Of a stretch of DNA of 64,000 nucleotides, positions 23,760 through 35,192 are shown one piece after another. The stretch's first letter is position 1; each line of letters begins with the position of its first letter. The stretch comes from Utricularia gibba (lineage: Eukaryota; Streptophyta; Magnoliopsida; Lamiales; Lentibulariaceae): contig NEEC01000011.1 in the NCBI GenBank assembly GCA_002189035.1, positions 2,604,001 through 2,668,000 of the forward strand, in the 5' to 3' direction. Made by a program: the position numbers and the translations under genes. A model generated the notes under the pieces. That model worked only from the letters and a program-made list of their open reading frames with translations. It was not told the DNA's origin and ran no database searches.

Positions 23760-26069
23760 TCAGGATGATATCTTACCAAAGAATATCCCACAGAATACAA
23801 GGGCCCCGAACCACTTATTGGACACAAACCTGTGGGAAAAAATGGAACAAAATGAGGAAATGACAGAAAATCATGATATGGTTGTATCAGAGAAGAGAAT
23901 GAAAGATCCAGTAAAGGTTTACTATTGATCATGATTCAGGAGACCATGCTCGCTATGCAAAGGTGAACCAATGAATTGGAAAGGCCACAGTATGCTTGTG
24001 AAGTAAACTAGCCAATAAGCAAATAGGACCATGACCAAATAACTGAAGAGGAGATGGATGGGATGGGAGTACCCACATTCTATTGCAATCGGCACGGCTT
24101 GAAAGGTCTACGGTCATCTGCCAGGCTAAGTGTGTGGAAGCTGCTGCTAAGAAAGCATAGAATGGGATGCCTGCCCAGGTCAAGTGCAAATACGCTGTAA
24201 GAGATACAATTCATGCCAACAGGTTAAAAAGGAATAGGAAGAGAGGAATGGAAGACCACTTGCTTATATTGGCGTTGTAGCCACTGAGAGCTAAGCTACT
24301 GATACATGCCAATCCAAATACAGAAAGCCACGCCTTGGTTGAATCACCAAATCGAAGAGCAGTAGATTTGACACCTACTTTCAAGTCATCCTCCTTGTCC
24401 TGAGCAATCGAACATTCAGGAACTGGGATAGTTCATAACATTCCGAACATAATACAAGATGTGATGGGAAGCTCGACCTGATGTGCATAAATTGTATCAT
24501 ATACAAGCGTCCAAAACACACCCGATGCATACAGTGGGAGAACCACTGACAAATCAAGGCTTCCCTTGACGGCAGCCCATCCAAGTAATGCACCCCAGTT
24601 GAATGTCAAGCCGAGGTAGGCTTGTGGCTGCATGAGAATTGTCTGCTTTTATCAGCTATATTGGTTGTGCGAGTTGGAGTCCATAATGGATGGGTAACTA
24701 GAAGCCGTATAATTTCTATATAGAAACAGAAGAAATGGATACAAAATTACTTTACCCAGTATGTCACTCTCTTCATGAGAGGGTATGAAAAGACAAGAAG
24801 CAATGATGAAGCTCCCAAAACACGGCTGAAATAATCACACATGTATAATCGATGCAGATCAAGGATAAAAGTAAAAGAGCAGAACATAAGTGGAAATCTT
24901 TTCTTTATGCATTTGGAACTTTCACCCTGAACTTGTCGGAAATACCTAAAATCGTTTAACTGTAAGAGAATGCCCAGTCCCAAAAGCAACTGAGAGCCAA
25001 GAAAACAAATTCCTTGAAATGGAGTTAAAACGCCACTAGCAATGGGCCTCTTCATAGTCCTATGCACCTGCGCCAGGAACAAAGACATTTGGTTGTATCC
25101 AAAAACCACCCCGTGGTTAAAAAAACACACACACACGCCGAGAACATGGAAATATTTTGCAACAGAGTGGAGTTGGATTGGAAATGCAACGCAGACAGAT
25201 AGATATAAACCATTATTTGCCTTAACATCAATGTCCCTGTCAAGCAAGTCGTTGATGGTGCACCCAGCACCACGCAAAAGCAACGCCCCAACGCCAAAAA
25301 GCATAATCATCTTAGTATCCGGAAGGCTCCCTGGCGCCGCAGCCATAGTGATTGACCTAAAACCAGGAACCTCATCCTAATCATCTTTGAACTATTAAAA
25401 TAGCATCAGTGTCAATTTCGAATCTTTTCAAGGAAAATACAAAAAGGAAGACGCGGAGTCCACTCTTTAAAGCACATAATAGCCATAATGTGCTTCAAAC
25501 TATGACTGAACAAACAGGAGAATGAGAACACCAAACTAGAATATAGCCAAAACTCAAGTGCAACGAATGATATTCAGAGCATCCGAGCATTAAAAAGCAG
25601 AAACTCTCAACTTCAGTACATTTTGAATAAAGGATATGAAAACCACTTACCACATACCTGGCCAAGCTAGAAGCCAAGTCCCAATGGGCTTGTCAAGCCG
25701 CGCCAAGTGAGCATAAGGCCGTGCAACTGCAGGCACATAAACGTCTATCCATGACCGAATTTCATCCACATTGTTTGATTTTTCCTCTTTTCTGTCAGAT
25801 GCTACACTGCAGAAGCGAGAGCACTGAACAAGCTCACCGTACGCGCTGATCGACCTGCTAATCCATCGGCTAGAACTTCTCCAATAACTAGTAGGGCATA
25901 TATTTCCCGTATTCCCCAGAACATCCACCTGCTGCGAGCGAACGCGAAGAAGGAGATTACCCGGTACTGAAGACGCAGAACCTAACCCCCCATTATAGAC
26001 AAATTGATGCAGAAAACGAAAGCCCTTGCAACGCGCAGCGACTCGCGATAGGCGATTGTGCAATAGCAT
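23760..26069 (-). CDS. PPT1: 4-hydroxybenzoate polyprenyltransferase, mitochondrial (COQ2/PPT1)
   Basis: Joins the polyprenyl tail to 4-hydroxybenzoate in ubiquinone synthesis in the mitochondrial inner membrane. Exons: 25651-26069, 25221-25356, 24946-25067, 24756-24825, 24478-24627, 24264-24399, 24077-24170 (or to 24194), 23760-23829; ~398 aa. A long Arg/Ser-rich N-terminus fits a mitochondrial presequence. Active-site Asp motifs: [11 protein letters not shown] and [13 protein letters not shown]. Multiple membrane helices include [11 protein letters not shown] and [12 protein letters not shown]. The end is [18 protein letters not shown]. Two introns begin with GC: 25068-25220 (AAG|GCAAAT) and the one starting at 24263 (TAA|GCAAGT). 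For the latter, the inner acceptor at 24170 matches the Arabidopsis length better. Confidence 0.93.
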
Positions 26070-27355
26070 CCTTACTGAGCATGTGCAGGCCGCAATCCTC
26101 AATCCAAGATGCAGAAACTTTCAGAACTCAGGCCACCTATTACCGAGGCCGACGCTGCTGCATGCCCCTGGAATTAGGGCAACGGTTTTGAATCATGAAT
26201 CTTTAATAATAACGATTTTATTAAATACGAATTATTTTAAAATATAGAAATAAATCATATTGAATTTATGATTATATCATTAGATCATAATTAATTGTAA
26301 TTAAATTATTCATTTTTTTAAAAAAAATTATATTAATTTTAAACTTTTTAAATCATTTTTTTTGTAATTAAATAGGAATTTATAATATATTATTTAAATA
26401 ATATATTTATAATAGTATATAAAATTATTTTTTAATTTAATCAAACTCCAAATCGTGTCAGGCTTTTTACTCACATCAAAAAACGTAAAAAACTTGAGGA
26501 TTAAGTATTTGAAACGAATAATATCGTACAATAATAAATAATATGAATAGTCATATTTCATATCAAAACTAAATCACAATTCATGGCAATGATAGGATGA
26601 GACCATATTCCATAAGAATACTAACAAGTCAGAGGACTTTGGATAATTTGATTACCAACGACAAAATAAATATACTTAAGTAGAAATATCATTTTAATCT
26701 TATATGAATTTTTTTATCCAAACAAATAAACGTAAAATGGTAAAAATTAACCATACATAACCGATAATATTGTGTAATAAAATTGAGTTTTTACATTTGT
26801 TATTTTAATTCTAAACAAAGTACTTCCCCCCTCTTTCTATTCTAACGAGACGAATTCAAATCATTATTTTGAAGACGAAGTTTTTCCAGATCCAGGCATG
26901 GCGTAGCCCTCCACCGGAGACAAAGCGCAGTAGACTGGTGCACTAATTGTAGGCAAAATTATTAAAGAGCCCCCTACTCAAGAATCCACATCTAATACGA
27001 CGGGCGATCAAGGAAGGCCGCCCTGCCGCTGCTCTTCCCCATAGCCACCCAACCACGACTCGTTCTCGGACTCGGACTCCTCTGAGCACCACCTTGCTGA
27101 CTTCAACCAGCTCGATGCAACGGAGTCCAGTCCGCGGCTCCAGAGACGTACGGTGGTGGGTGAGGCCCAGGTTGCTGTCTGGCCAAATTTCCAAGGCTAT
27201 TAAAAACTGATTTGGTTGAAGATGGGTACCTGCAGCCAAATTGCCCCGTTTACTTACCAAACTAAACCTTTCTTCTGCTTTTAATCTGGCTTCCTTGATC
27301 CCCCACCAATCCGATGCGGATGTCGGTATCTGCCCCTCTCTGATGAGGCCAAGCC
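26070..27355. other. 1.3 kb divergent spacer, COQ2 / ATL
   Basis: 26170-26860 is strongly AT-rich with no open frame. 26880-27350 is GC-richer and likely includes the ATL 5' leader. I see no gene, repeat array or RNA gene. Confidence 0.4.
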
Positions 27356-27763
27356 ATGTTCCCTGAAATCGTCATCTCCGGGATTCTCCTCACCGTCGGC
27401 ATAGCGGCTCTGCTGATCATCCATTTCTGCATCGTGCGGAGGGGGGCGTCCCCTCCCGGTCCCCCCGACGGCACATCGAACCCAGCAGGGGAGCCTCGCG
27501 GAAACCGGAGAATGAACCGGGAGGACATCCAGAGGCTGCCCAGCTTCCATTACAGAGTGGAGGAGGCGCCGGAGGAGGGGATCAACTCCGAATGCGCAGT
27601 CTGTCTGGAATGCTTCAGAGACGGGGAAGCCTGTAGGGTGCTGCCCAAGTGCGGCCATAGCTTCCACACGGAGTGCATTGATTCTTGGCTTCTGAAAACG
27701 GGTTCTTGCCCCATCTGTAGAACCGCTACCAAATCCCCCCTCTTGCACCAATCCCAGACGTAG
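27356..27763 (+). CDS. Short ATL-type RING-H2 E3 ligase
   Basis: Intronless, 135 aa. One N-terminal membrane helix ([20 protein letters not shown]), then a Pro/Gly-rich basic linker, a short GLD-like region ([10 protein letters not shown]) and a RING-H2: CAVCLECF, then [17 protein letters not shown], then CPICR. The order helix-linker-RING-H2 is the ATL family of membrane E3 ubiquitin ligases. The short tail after the RING makes it a compact member. A C-rich tract follows about 120 bp downstream. Confidence 0.93.
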   Translation: MFPEIVISGILLTVGIAALLIIHFCIVRRGASPPGPPDGTSNPAGEPRGNRRMNREDIQRLPSFHYRVEEAPEEGINSECAVCLECFRDGEACRVLPKCGHSFHTECIDSWLLKTGSCPICRTATKSPLLHQSQT

Positions 27764-28688
27764 AGCTGCCCAGAATCACCAAATTTCGCATTCTTTTAAT
27801 TCCATTTGGGCCTTGAACTTTTCCTGTATGCTTATCTTTCTTCCATTTTTGCATCCTCAAGCAATGAATGAACAGAGATAAGACCCGACCCGACCCGCCC
27901 ATTTCCAACTTTCCATACTTTATTCTTGGAGACATCTTTTTCCTTGGTATACTGATAGCGCATATCCCAACTATACTCCAAGATTTAATCCATAGAGCAA
28001 GGTTTTAAATTTCACCGAAATTTCGAGTATATGGATCTATTTGATCAATACTTATTATTATTACAAATTTTTATCGTCATATGTCAATATTTTCTTGAAA
28101 AATTAGTTTATAAACCCAATTCAAAATCCGAAATTTTTCGGATATTACTATTGAGACAACAATTTTTGGAAGCCATGGGGGTTGATTGATGTTGGCAACT
28201 CAATGGCAGAGTATGGTCCCATGCTCATCTACATCTCTTTCATGTCAAATTGATGCCAATGAAAAGAAGATTTTGTTGGCAATTTAGAACCCTAATCACC
28301 ATGCACACATAAAAAAATAATATTAAATTGATTCAATGTATAATAATATATTATTAATGTTATTTTAAAAACGAGTTCAATTCGTTATTCGAGTTAATTA
28401 TTATTTGAGTTGAATTTAATTTATTAAGTCTTTAATTAAATATTCTTATAAAATATAATTTTTTTAATTGTAAACAATGATAGATTCGAATCCCAAGTAT
28501 AATTGAATTCATTTATTTTAAAAAGGAAAAAATATTATTATAAAAATTTGGGGGCATTGAAATCTGACACCCTCAACATGGATGTCTCCGGATGGTGAAT
28601 ACAATCGCGATTGGTACGCAATGTCAGTCCCATTTGATTCTTCTTCTGCCGCCGTCCTCATTTTTCAATCTCACATTGCTGCTCATCC
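27764..28688. other. AT-rich spacer after ATL
   Basis: Probable ATL 3' UTR to about 27960, then AT-rich DNA to 28560. A tRNA-like GATTCGAATCCC string at 28474-28486 is isolated and not part of a cloverleaf. No gene seen. Confidence 0.4.
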
Positions 28689-29135
28689 ATGGAGCCCCAG
28701 ACGCGCCCGCCCATGGATCCCATCGTGGAAGCCTCGGAGGCCCTGTCCCTGAACCCCCACCGCCGCTGCTTCTCATTCCTCTGCTTCCCCCGGACGGCGG
28801 CGGCGGCGGCGGCACCCGCCGCGGAGGGGGAGTCGTGGTGGCAGAGGATGCGGAGCTGGGCACGCGGGGTGGACGCCCTGATGAAGATCCGCCTCTGGTC
28901 CGAGATCCCGCGGTGGAAGACGTTCATCCGGCGGCTCAATCGGAGCCGCAGCGGCGGCCCCCGCCACGTGAGCTGCCAGTACGATCCCCTGAGCTACGCC
29001 CTGAACTTCGATCCGGGGTGCGGGGATTTGGATGAGGAGTCGGGCGGCGGCGATTACTTCTCCCGGAACTTCACTTCCAGGTACGCCATGGGGTCCCTGG
29101 ACCTCCTCAAAGCCGCGCCGGGTCACCCCACTTGA
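28689..29135 (+). CDS. Plant-specific conserved protein of unknown function
   Basis: Intronless, 148 aa, GC-rich. It carries blocks I associate with a conserved land-plant family lacking a described function: WWQRMRSWARG, LWSEIPRWKTFIRRLNR, CQYDPLSYALNFD and a C-terminal FTSRYA. It has no signal peptide, membrane helix or enzyme motif. An Ala run (about residues 36-44) comes from a GCG repeat. Start 28689 is the first ATG in frame; MDPIVEAS at residue 9 is an alternative. The ORF is credible from the conserved aromatic/basic core; no function is inferred. Confidence 0.75.
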   Translation: MEPQTRPPMDPIVEASEALSLNPHRRCFSFLCFPRTAAAAAAPAAEGESWWQRMRSWARGVDALMKIRLWSEIPRWKTFIRRLNRSRSGGPRHVSCQYDPLSYALNFDPGCGDLDEESGGGDYFSRNFTSRYAMGSLDLLKAAPGHPT

Positions 29136-29979
29136 CCGCCATGTGAAACCAAAAGTTAAGTTACTTACTGTAGGGTAAAAAATGCTGTTTGATGTAATGT
29201 ATTTGGTAAACGGTTATGTGTTCATATGTTGGCCTGGGTGAATTTGGAATGGACCAGAGTGGATTCATCAGTTTTGAAAATCAGCCTTTTAATAACAATC
29301 ATTTAAAAAAAACATATGAAATTTTAATGTTTTGTTTAAAATATGTTGGGACAGGATATGTCAAGTTGGATTCCATTTAAAGTACAATTTAATGTGTGAT
29401 TTGATGTTGATAAGGATGTTCCTTTTGTCATAAGAAACAAGGGGGAATGTACTTTGTATGTAATGACTCCGTCTTGGATCCGGAAACCAGGATCCGCCCC
29501 GTTCTGTCCTTGTAGTGTCGTTAGTTTCTGTTATTTTTTTTAAAAAAGAAAATAATTTGCTTTTTGGGCCCCTTACAAGGGCTTTTATTTCCCAGGCCCA
29601 CTTCCAAATACTATATATATTTAAAAAATTCTATTATCTGCGTTGGGTTGGGATCCATTGCACTCCTCTGTTGTTCGACGCAGCGCCACCCGTGTAAAAA
29701 GACCACGCCGGAGTTGAAAAGGAGATAAGGGTGCGGGTGTCCGGGATCCCAACAAGAGAAAAAAACACACACAGTCGGGGTGTCTGTGTCTGCTTCTGTG
29801 TCTGTGGGGATTATATATATAGCAGAAGAGAAGAGAAGAAAGCAGCTCCCATGTTACTTGCGTCTCTTCTGTCACCCCATTCTCCAACTGAGCTTGGGCC
29901 TCCCCGGGGGCTCACTCTACGGCATCCATCCAACTCTAATGTCGACTGCGTTGTGTTCATATCGAAGCTGAGATGATGA

Positions 29980-30014
29980 TTTAGGATTTAAGATTTAGGA
30001 CTTAGGGTTTAGAG
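29980..30014 (+). repeat. Degenerate interstitial telomere-like repeat, five 7-bp units
   Basis: Five units in register: TTTAGGA, TTTAAGA, TTTAGGA, CTTAGGG, TTTAGAG. This is the plant telomere repeat TTTAGGG with zero to two changes per unit. Chance origin cannot be excluded for so short a tract. Confidence 0.5.
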
Positions 30015-30057
30015 TCAATTAGTATTCTAACTCTATTTTTGTATTATTTAGGATTTA

Positions 30058-30249
30058 GATTGTATTTGATATAGATGATAAATAGAGATAATTAAATGAG
30101 AAAAGAAAAATACTATGAATAATTTATTCATAAATATGGTATAAAATAATCAAAATTAAGTAATTAGGATAAAATTATATTATCGTTATCTTATTTTTCT
30201 ATACTTCCTATTATCTCTAATATGATTTATTCATGTACCAAACACAGTA
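30058..30249. mobile_element. MITE-like element, 192 bp, TTA target duplication
   Basis: Imperfect terminal inverted repeats of about 35 bp: left GATTGTATTTGATATAGATG, right end reverse-complemented TACTGTGTTTGGTACATG, with AGAGATAAT shared further in. TTA flanks both ends (30055-30057, 30250-30252), as for PIF/Harbinger-type Tourist MITEs. The AT-rich interior has no coding capacity. A ~44-bp imperfect direct repeat (30002-30046 and 30250-30293) also flanks it, so alternative origins are possible. Confidence 0.55.
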
Positions 30250-30917
30250 TTAGAGTTTAGAGTCAAATAATATTCGAATTCTATTGTTGTATTCAATAGT
30301 AACATAGTGTATGGAAGTTGATTTTAAAGTATATTTTATTTAGCATGTGACATTTTGTAAGAATTGAATTTAAGATAAATTAAAATCACATATACAATTT
30401 TATTGAAAATTAATGAGATATTATGTTTTATATTGAACTATATATTTATTTCGAGTTTATTCTTGTCTTTTCTTTACTTCTAAATAAATATAAAACTAAT
30501 CATTTAAAATTATATTACGAATACATTGTAAATCTAAAATTATAAAATATATTTTATCTTAAAATCATATCAAGAAAATCTTAAACCACGTGTTCAACCT
30601 AAACCCGTAAAAGAAAATAACGGTCATGGTAATTTCACCCCAGACTTGCTGCTAATCACGACGACCATTATTAACACGCCCCGTGAAATAAGGCAGCTCT
30701 TTACAGCTAGCTAAATGATCCCATGAATCCCCCGGCTTACTAATATTATATTGTATAGTTTCTTACTAATAAAAAAGTATTTTTTTAATTATTTCATTTT
30801 TTTGAAATGTTTTAATTTAATTTTCGAATTTCAATATTCTTTTTGAATCTTTGTTTCTTTTTGGGACGTCTTTTTATCCCGGCATGAATATGCCCATCGC
30901 ACTCCTGCCTCGCGCTC

Positions 30918-30925
30918 TATATATA
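30918..30925 (+). promoter_or_regulatory. TATA box of the NAT gene
   Basis: CTCTATATATACC, about 70 bp before a 5' UTR splice donor (GTGCAG|GTACTTG at 30993/30994). The acceptor is at 31120 (TGCTGCAG). The leader intron carries a (GAAT)n microsatellite at about 31075-31105. Confidence 0.55.
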
Positions 30926-31141
30926 CCTTTCTCCTTTTTGCTTTCTCCTCGCCCTTTGGGCTTCTGAAAACCTTCACTTCACTTCTTGTGCAGGTACTTG
31001 TCCGTTTTCATGCATCAGCGATACCCGTATCGGCTCGTCTTCTACTTCTTTCTGCACCCCTTGTGTTGCACCAGATGAATGAATCAATGAATGAATGAAT
31101 GAATCTCTGGTGTGCTGCAGATAACCGAAGAGAAAGAAAAA

Positions 31142-33914
31142 ATGGGTGATTCCAAGTTCGCCGACGATCCGCCGCCGCATATTCCCAAGGATCAGCTTCC
31201 TAATGTTCACTACTGCATCACCAGTCCACCGCCATGGCGTAAGGCATTCAATGAATTGGTTGTGTTCATGGGAGTGGTTAGGAGTTTGTTGGTCCATGCT
31301 TTGGATGTTTTCTAACTTTTCCTCCAAATTTTAGCAGATTTTTTGCACGGCAGCTGTTTGTCTTTATGTCTCTTTGTCGGAATCATAAACTTTGTAATAA
31401 GTTTTTCTTTTTCAGCGGAGGCTATTCTTCTTGGCTTTCAACATTACCTTGTCATGTTGGGTACAGCAGTAATTGTTACCACTGCCTTGGTGCCTCTTAT
31501 GGGAGGAGGAGATGTAAGACATAATTTTTTTTTAAACCTGAAGATCATTTTGTAATCAAATTTGTATGAAAGAAAAACAAGTCTTTACACCGTCATTGGT
31601 CAAACACTAAGCAATTACATTAGCTGTTGGATCATTCATTTTCTGTGTATTCAGTTTTATGTTGATTTCTACAGGCAGAAAAGGCACAGGTACTTCTGAC
31701 CTTACTCTTTGTTTCTGGGCTGAACACCTTCCTCCAGTCCTGGTTTGGAACAAGACTGCCAATTGTTATGGGAGGCTCCTTTACATTTGTTGCCCCTACA
31801 CTCTCCATCATTCTCTCGGGTAGATGGGATGATCCTGATCCGATATCGGTTCGTCCCATTACATTCATCTTGATGAATCAACATAAGTTGAAGGATGCAA
31901 CAGATAGTTGGAGATAATGGCCTTACGTTTTGTTTGGTGGTTGCCTTGTCAACTTTGCAGAGATTCAGGAAGATCATGCGGGCTACTCAGGGAGCATACA
32001 TAGTTGCGTCTACAATCCAAATTCTACTTGGATTCAGTGGCGTTTGGCGGATGGTTGGAAGGCAAGATTGTTGCCATTACATGTGCTTTTGTTGGGAAAC
32101 TTCAATTTGCATCTATGTTACTAACTTTGACAAATGCCATAGGCTTCTAAGTCCCATCTCAGTAGTGCCCCTGGCTGCTCTTGCCGGATTCGGGCTATAT
32201 GAATACGCATTTCCTGGGGTATGTATGCTGCATCTCTTACCCAAGAGAGGAACTTCTTGATTCACTTGTTGTTTGTATTAGGTTGGAAAATGTGTTGAAG
32301 TTGGGCTTCCAGAGCTTGTTCTCTTGATTCTATTCACACAGGTTCTAGAACTCATTCTACTGATACATGGAAATGCTTAGTCTGCTCAGTGCTAATGACG
32401 CCCCTTTGGTGAATGCAGTATCTACCAAGGCTGCTGCACCGTGCCAAATACCTTTGTGACCGTTTTGCAGTGATCATAACCCTGTGCATCGTTTGGATTT
32501 ACGCGCATATACTTACTATCGGAGGAGCGTATGAAGGGAAGCCATTGGCGACTCAAGCAAGCTGCAGAACTGATCGTGCAGGACTCATCGATGCATCTCC
32601 ATGGTGAATGGCGCATCCATCATGCTGCGTTTGAAACATTTGATCTGCTCCTGAGTAGTTTCTGTTTTGCTTACCAGGGTACGAGTTCCATATCCATTTC
32701 AATGGGGAACTCCTTCGTTCGATGTTGGTGAAGCTTTTGCCATGATGATGGCTGCACTTGTTGCTCTTGTAGAGGTAAGTTTCACCCCACTTTTCACTTC
32801 ATTTTTCGATATCTCAGGACCCTTTTGTTGCTCACATCGCAGTCATCTGGAGGGATAGTCAGTGTTTCAAGATGGTCCGGCGCAACCCCATTGCCGCCAT
32901 CGGTTTTTGCCCGTGGAGCAGGCTGGCAGGCAACACAGACGTCTACAACCCATTTACAGCACAAACTGCTAACTAATCTCTGTTTTTGTTTAATGATTTC
33001 AGGGTGTTGGAACCTTGATCTCCGGCTTGTTCGGGACAGCAAATGGGTCCTCTGTAGCCATGTAAAAGTCCATTATTTCAGATCCAGCTTCTTACACAGA
33101 CAGCACCAACCTTCCTTTCCTGTGCATTTATACAGTGAGAACGTGGGGCTGATAGCACTAACCAAAGTTGGAAGCAGAAGAGTGGTCCAGATATCTGCAG
33201 GATTCATGATATTCTTCTCTGTTCTTGGTAAACTCTCTTTTCTGCAATTTTTTTCCAGAGAAAGAGACACAAATGACAGAAGAAGGTTGTGTAATGTAAC
33301 AGGGAAATTCGGAGCAGTTTTCGCCTCGATCCCGATCCCCATTGTTGCTGCTTTATACTGCGTCTTCTTCGCCTACGCAGGTGCATACACACTATACCTC
33401 CATTACACATTGGAATAACAGCACGCCATTTTTACACCCTTCTTGCTTACTGGAATATATAACAGGGGCTGGTGGATTCAGTTACCTCCAGTTCTGTCAA
33501 CTGAACAGCTTCAGAAACAACTTCATTCTCGCCATCTGCTTCTTCCTGGGCCTGTCGATCCCCCAGTACTTCAACCAGCACACCGCCTCCAAGGGATACG
33601 GCCCTGTTCACACTCCCGGAAGATGGGTATACAGAAACAAAATAACCAGAACTTTTTAAGAGCCTGTTCCTTGACGGGGGGGCCTGTTTTTGCAGTTCAA
33701 CGACATGGTGAACGTGCCGTTCTCGTCGGAGGCGTTTGTGGCCGGCGTGCTGGCCTTCTTCTTCGACAACACGCTGGAGAAGAAGGAGGAGCAGGTGAGG
33801 AAGGAGAGGGGGAAGCACTGGTGGGACAGGTTCATGGCCTTCGAAGACGACGCAAGGAGCGATGAGTTCTACTCGCTCCCCCTTAACCTCAACAAGTACT
33901 TCCCATCTGTTTGA
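31142..33914 (+). CDS. Nucleobase-ascorbate transporter (NAT/NCS2 family)
   Basis: Plasma-membrane purine/xanthine-type transporter with 12-14 helices; 527 aa in 14 exons: 31142-31238, 31416-31513, 31675-31848, 31961-32061, 32143-32218, 32282-32341, 32419-32603, 32678-32774, 32843-32929, 33003-33061, 33136-33227, 33303-33380, 33466-33626, 33696-33914. Family blocks: AILLGFQHYLVMLGT, QSWFGTRLPIVMGGSFTF, the NAT signature ENVGLIALTKVGSRRVVQ, GKFGAVFASIPIPIVAALYC, VPFSSEAFVAGVLAF. Length and N-terminus (PKDQLPNVHYCI) fit the NAT5/6/7 clade. Two introns start with GC: 32062-32142 (AAG|GCAAGA) and 32930-33002 (CAG|GCAACA). Part of this gene recurs at 36055-36387. Confidence 0.95.
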
Positions 33915-34479
33915 TGGAAACGATGAAGACCATGTTGTCCGAATCAGGGCAGGGCACTCACCTCCTCAAACATCTTCCCTGTCTAAATAAATATCTGATT
34001 TTCAGATAGCTCGCTACATGTCCATGAAAACCAGCAACACCAAAATTTTACCCCGTAGTTGCCCATTTTACCCCTACTAAACTACCGTTTTTGCCCCTAT
34101 ATGATCAGTTTTTACCCCCCTCAATCGGCAAGTATCCCCCCTAGCTTCATCATTCAAATGCTTTGATGTTAAAGATTCAGGTAACCCGAACCCGATATTT
34201 TCTAAAACCGGGTCAACCCATTTCATGGGAGCTTAAACCTAAACTTTTTATCTATTAAATCTAATTCTTTGGATCCAATCATGTAGAAATGCGTAATTTA
34301 CAAATATGATCACTTTACATTGAAATTAAGAATTTTATTTATTGAACTAATATACATACATGAAACTTAAACATACAATAAACGTGGATCACATAATAAG
34401 TATTTACAAAGGGAAGGTGAGCTGTTTCTCAGTGTCCAATTTCAAAATCCCCATACAAACCGCCTACTAGAAACAATGA
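33915..34479. other. Convergent spacer, NAT / unknown gene copy 1
   Basis: NAT 3' UTR, then a C-rich stretch at 34046-34130 with repeated TTTTACCCC-like units. From about 34190 to 34440 the sequence is duplicated at about 36403-36600, downstream of copy 2. Confidence 0.55.
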
Positions 34480-35009
34480 TCACTCGGAATGCGTGAGACT
34501 CCGCCCAACACCTCCCTGCAGTTCCTTGAGCGTTTCGGGGAAGAGCTCGAGGATTTTCTTGGCGATGTAATGGCCGATTTTGTGTCCTGGTACAAGGAGA
34601 AAGGGATTCATTCAGCACTCAAACACTGTCAACAAGTGTCTAATTCATCACCATCAACTTACCGTAGAATCCGCCGGCCAGGATGGCCGCGTGGTTCCCA
34701 GCACTCAAAACTGCTCCGGCCACTTTCCCAGCGGCTGCGCTGCCGGCGCAGACACCCACCTCAATCCCCTTCCTCAGAATCTGAAGAGCTTGGTCGCGAG
34801 TGGGATTCTTTATGAAGCTGATGAGAAGAGGCGCTGCTTCAACAGCCTCTGCAGCAGCAACATTTACCAGGAACCGCAGTCAGTTTGCTGTTTGCATGGG
34901 ATCCATGGACGGAAAAAAAAAACAACTCACCCTTAGCCAGCCATAGCTTTTCCATAACTTCTTCCAGAGCCTCTGCTGCCTCCTCCAGAACCTCTCCTGC
35001 CTCCGACAT
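34480..35009 (-). CDS. Small protein of unknown family, tandem copy 1
   Basis: Predicted 123 aa: exons 34931-35009, 34663-34848, 34480-34586. I do not recognise the family. The N-terminus is acidic and helical (MSEAGEVLEEAAEALEE). A hydrophobic and Gly/Ala-rich middle follows (PLLISFIKNPT, AGSAAAGKVAGAVLSAG, AAILAGGFYG), then an amphipathic basic C-terminus (GHYIAKKILELFPETLKELQ). It looks membrane-active or membrane-associated. Exons 2 and 3 have exactly the same lengths (186 and 107 nt) as copy 2, and the splice sites are conserved. A TATA box at 35183-35192 and a probable leader intron support transcription. Conservation of frame between copies argues for a real gene. Confidence 0.7.
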
Positions 35010-35182
35010 GATTGATACCTGCCAACATTAAAAACCAAAAGGTTTACGCAGTGTACAAATTCTGATTCAACTTCCATGGAGCCACACACACACACAAAAA
35101 CTAACACATACGATGCTGCTCATACCAGTGTATTTTAACAACTTTGGTTTACGCAGTGTACTATCCTCCCTTACTCGTCTCT

Positions 35183-35192
35183 CTATTTATAG
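35183..35192 (-). promoter_or_regulatory. TATA box of unknown gene copy 1
   Basis: CTATAAATAG on the minus strand, about 175 bp before the ATG at 35009. The leader contains a GTATCA-preceding acceptor (TTGGCAG), so a 5' UTR intron is likely. Confidence 0.6.

Larger units (their letters stand above)
29136..30993. other. 1.9 kb AT-rich spacer with telomere-like repeat, MITE and NAT promoter
   Basis: Holds the 3' end of the preceding gene, a small TATA-plus-leader stretch around 29805-29850 followed by a 41-codon ORF of no known family, a degenerate TTTAGGG tract (29980-30014), a MITE-like element (30058-30249) and the NAT core promoter near 30918. The remainder is plain AT-rich sequence. Confidence 0.5.

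Noticed and set aside
27281-27751. Antisense 156-codon frame across the ATL gene
   Set aside because: Mirror of the RING-H2 coding frame; no motif of its own.
28474-28490. tRNA T-arm-like string GATTCGAATCCC
   Set aside because: No acceptor stem, D-arm or anticodon arm can be drawn in the AT-rich flank; an isolated match.
29850-29976. 41-codon ORF after a TATA-like sequence
   Set aside because: Short, no similarity and no splice continuation; kept only as a note in the spacer.
31075-31105. (GAAT)n run near the NAT start
   Set aside because: A simple microsatellite in the probable leader intron; no functional claim can be supported.
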